Assembly: GCA_018679295.1 (NCBI GenBank)
Contig: JAHHLP010000509.1
Coordinates: 1-6,906, forward strand
Source: Rhodothermia bacterium
GTDB taxonomy: Bacteria; Bacteroidota; Rhodothermia; Rhodothermales; JABDKH01
Direction of reading: 5' to 3'
Length of the DNA: 6,906 bases
How positions within the stretch are numbered: the first letter of the stretch is position 1; each line of letters begins with the position of its first letter. This document shows, in pieces, positions 6,144-6,906 of the stretch. Below the pieces are notes generated by a model, which saw only the letters and a list, made by a program, of their open reading frames with translations, searched no databases and was not told where the DNA came from. The position numbers were made by a program, and so were the translations under genes.

Positions 6144-6157
6144 ACCAAAACTGGTTT
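6144..6157. promoter_or_regulatory. Candidate TetR autoregulatory operator
   Basis: Between the TetR start (6131) and the upstream CBS gene lies ACCAAAACTGGTTT. It contains two overlapping dyads: ACCA-N4-TGGT (6144-6155) and AAAC-N2-GTTT (6148-6157). Position 13 bases before the start codon suits autorepression. The arms are only four bases long, so chance occurrence is quite possible. Confidence 0.25.
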
Positions 6158-6194
6158 CAACGAGTCACGTGCGATTTCCGGGCACGGGGTGAGT

Positions 6195-6638
6195 TCATGC
6201 GGGGTACTTCCCCGTGATGTAATCAGTGAGATAGTGTACCCGGGCCTGCGCATCGTCGGAGATGGCCTTCACGAGATCGCCGATCGACACGATTCCGGCG
6301 AGCCTGCCGTTGTCGATTACGGGGAGGTGCCTGAACTTTCGCTCGGTCATCACAGCCATGCACTCCTGAATGGAGTAGTTGGGATCGACGCAAACAAGCT
6401 CCTTCGTCATCACGTCTTGCACTGGCGTCGTCTTCGAGGTCCTTCCCTGCAGGACGATTCGCCGCAGGTAGTCGCGTTCGGTGAAAATGCCGACGACCTC
6501 ATCGCCATCCATTACCATAATCGATCCCACGTGAAGATGCTCCATCTTTTCGATGGCTTCGTACACGGTGGCTGTCTTCTCGATCGTGAGGACATCGCTA
6601 CCCTTTTGCCTAAGCAGGTCCGCAATGGTCTTGTTCAT
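6195..6638 (-). CDS. Tandem CBS-domain protein
   Basis: A 147-residue soluble protein made almost entirely of a CBS pair (Bateman module), which usually binds AMP, ATP or related nucleotides. The first CBS motif spans about 15-63 and ends with GIFTERDYLRR (50-60), where Thr53 and Asp56 occupy the ribose/phosphate-contact positions of the family. The second spans about 77-130, begins VQDVMTKELVCVDP (73-86) and ends with GIVSIGDLVKA (115-125), with Ser118 and Asp121 in the matching positions. The tail ITGKYPA (141-147) is typical of stand-alone proteins of this group. The partner or pathway cannot be read from sequence; it is likely a small energy-sensing module. Length is normal. The start at 6638 has no Shine-Dalgarno site, but a good candidate promoter lies upstream. 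The TetR gene follows 63 bases downstream on the same strand. Confidence 0.95.
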   Translation of the reverse strand: MNKTIADLLRQKGSDVLTIEKTATVYEAIEKMEHLHVGSIMVMDGDEVVGIFTERDYLRRIVLQGRTSKTTPVQDVMTKELVCVDPNYSIQECMAVMTERKFRHLPVIDNGRLAGIVSIGDLVKAISDDAQARVHYLTDYITGKYPA

Positions 6639-6688
6639 GGGTTCTTGGAGGGTGAGTTTGGGCGGATTCGGGGCCAGCGAACTCTATT

Positions 6689-6718
6689 CTAATACTGAAT
6701 GTGCGGGCACTTTGTCAA
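6689..6718 (-). promoter_or_regulatory. Candidate promoter for the CBS-domain gene
   Basis: On the minus strand a perfect TTGACA (6713-6718) is followed 18 bases later by TATTAG (6689-6694, four of six consensus bases); TAGAAT three bases further is an alternative -10. The leader would be about 40-45 nt. The perfect -35 makes this the best promoter match in the GC-rich part of the window. Confidence 0.4.
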
Positions 6719-6728
6719 CAGACGGGCC

Positions 6729-6755
6729 GCTTGAGGAATCAAATCCTCGATAAGC
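6729..6755. repeat. Bulged hairpin upstream of the CBS-gene promoter
   Basis: GCTTGAGGA (6729-6737) pairs with TCCTC (6744-6748) plus AAGC (6752-6755), leaving a six-base loop ATCAAA and a three-base bulge GAT. Nine pairs in total. There is no T run on either side, so it is not a clear terminator. Confidence 0.4.
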
Positions 6756-6772
6756 AGGGTAAGCTGATTTTA

Positions 6773-6797
6773 GAATTCGAACCGCAGGTTCGATTTC
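6773..6797. repeat. Strong inverted repeat with three-base loop
   Basis: TCGAACC (6777-6783) and GGTTCGA (6787-6793) form a perfect seven-pair stem around GCA; beyond one T:T mismatch (6776/6794) the arms GAA and TTC add three more pairs. It is also a near-palindromic operator-like site. No T run follows on either strand. The GGTTCGA string resembles a tRNA T-loop, but no tRNA can be folded here. Confidence 0.45.
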
Positions 6798-6906
6798 CAC
6801 AGGGTGTAGTATTCTTGTTAGATTCTGCGTGAGTACCCTCTTTTGAGCGAACGAATCGGACGATCCGCTAAAGTCCCTCCGGATCCTCAATTCCCCAGTG
6901 TGATAT

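Larger units (their letters stand above)
6639..6906. other. Apparently non-coding region at the right end
   Basis: No convincing gene is visible in these 268 bases. They hold the CBS-gene promoter candidate and two hairpins. One minus-strand frame is open from the window edge to a TAG at 6684-6686 (about 73 codons), but its sequence (for example RDFSGSSDSF, PAVRILKSAYPAYRGF) resembles nothing I know and shows no domain pattern. It could be the end of a gene that begins outside the window, although I think it is more likely a chance frame. Confidence 0.4.

Noticed and set aside
6771..6800. tRNA-like T-loop string GGTTCGATTTCC
   Set aside because: Neither strand gives a five-pair T stem, acceptor stem or anticodon arm around it; the string is explained by the inverted repeat.

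Overview
The window joins two unrelated pieces of DNA. Bases 1 to about 485 look gammaproteobacterial: an AT-rich divergent intergenic region flanked by the 5' end of a pilG-type twitching-motility response regulator (minus strand) and the first 25 codons of glutathione synthetase gshB (plus strand). This divergent pair is a known arrangement in Pseudomonas-like bacteria. Partway through gshB codon 25 the sequence switches, without a gap, into a GC-rich gene for a prenyltransferase/squalene-cyclase-type repeat protein. The switch shares a few bases (about 478-487), which fits an assembly chimera better than a natural event.

From about 482 to the end the DNA is GC-rich and compact. None of the starts I checked there has a convincing Shine-Dalgarno sequence, which is usual in Bacteroidota and relatives. 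Together with the gene types, this suggests a Bacteroidota/Rhodothermota-like (or possibly planctomycete-like) bacterium, probably uncultured. That assignment is inference and no marker gene is present.

Layout: 1-175 pilG fragment (-); 176-410 divergent regulatory region with five TTAGTG elements; 411-485 gshB fragment (+); 482-1156 5'-truncated alpha-alpha toroid repeat protein (+); 1122-2360 a second toroid protein, a lipoprotein, overlapping the first by 35 nt (+); 2361-2640 decayed TlpA/ResA-type thioredoxin pseudogene (-); 2699-3055 CusF-like copper-binding lipoprotein (-); 3097-4902 ABCB/MsbA-type ABC exporter (-); 5025-5426 small four-helix membrane protein of unknown function (+), divergent from the exporter; 5538-6131 TetR-family regulator (-); 6195-6638 tandem CBS-domain protein (-); 6639-6906 an apparently non-coding region with a candidate promoter and two hairpins.

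How the genes may work together: the two toroid proteins look like a translationally coupled pair. The minus-strand run ABC exporter, copper-binding lipoprotein, broken thioredoxin could be one transcription unit; the last two suggest an envelope copper/redox function whose thioredoxin partner has been lost, or whose sequence is of poor quality. The TetR and CBS genes look like ordinary housekeeping or regulatory genes. I see no CRISPR array, insertion sequence, phage gene, rRNA or tRNA.
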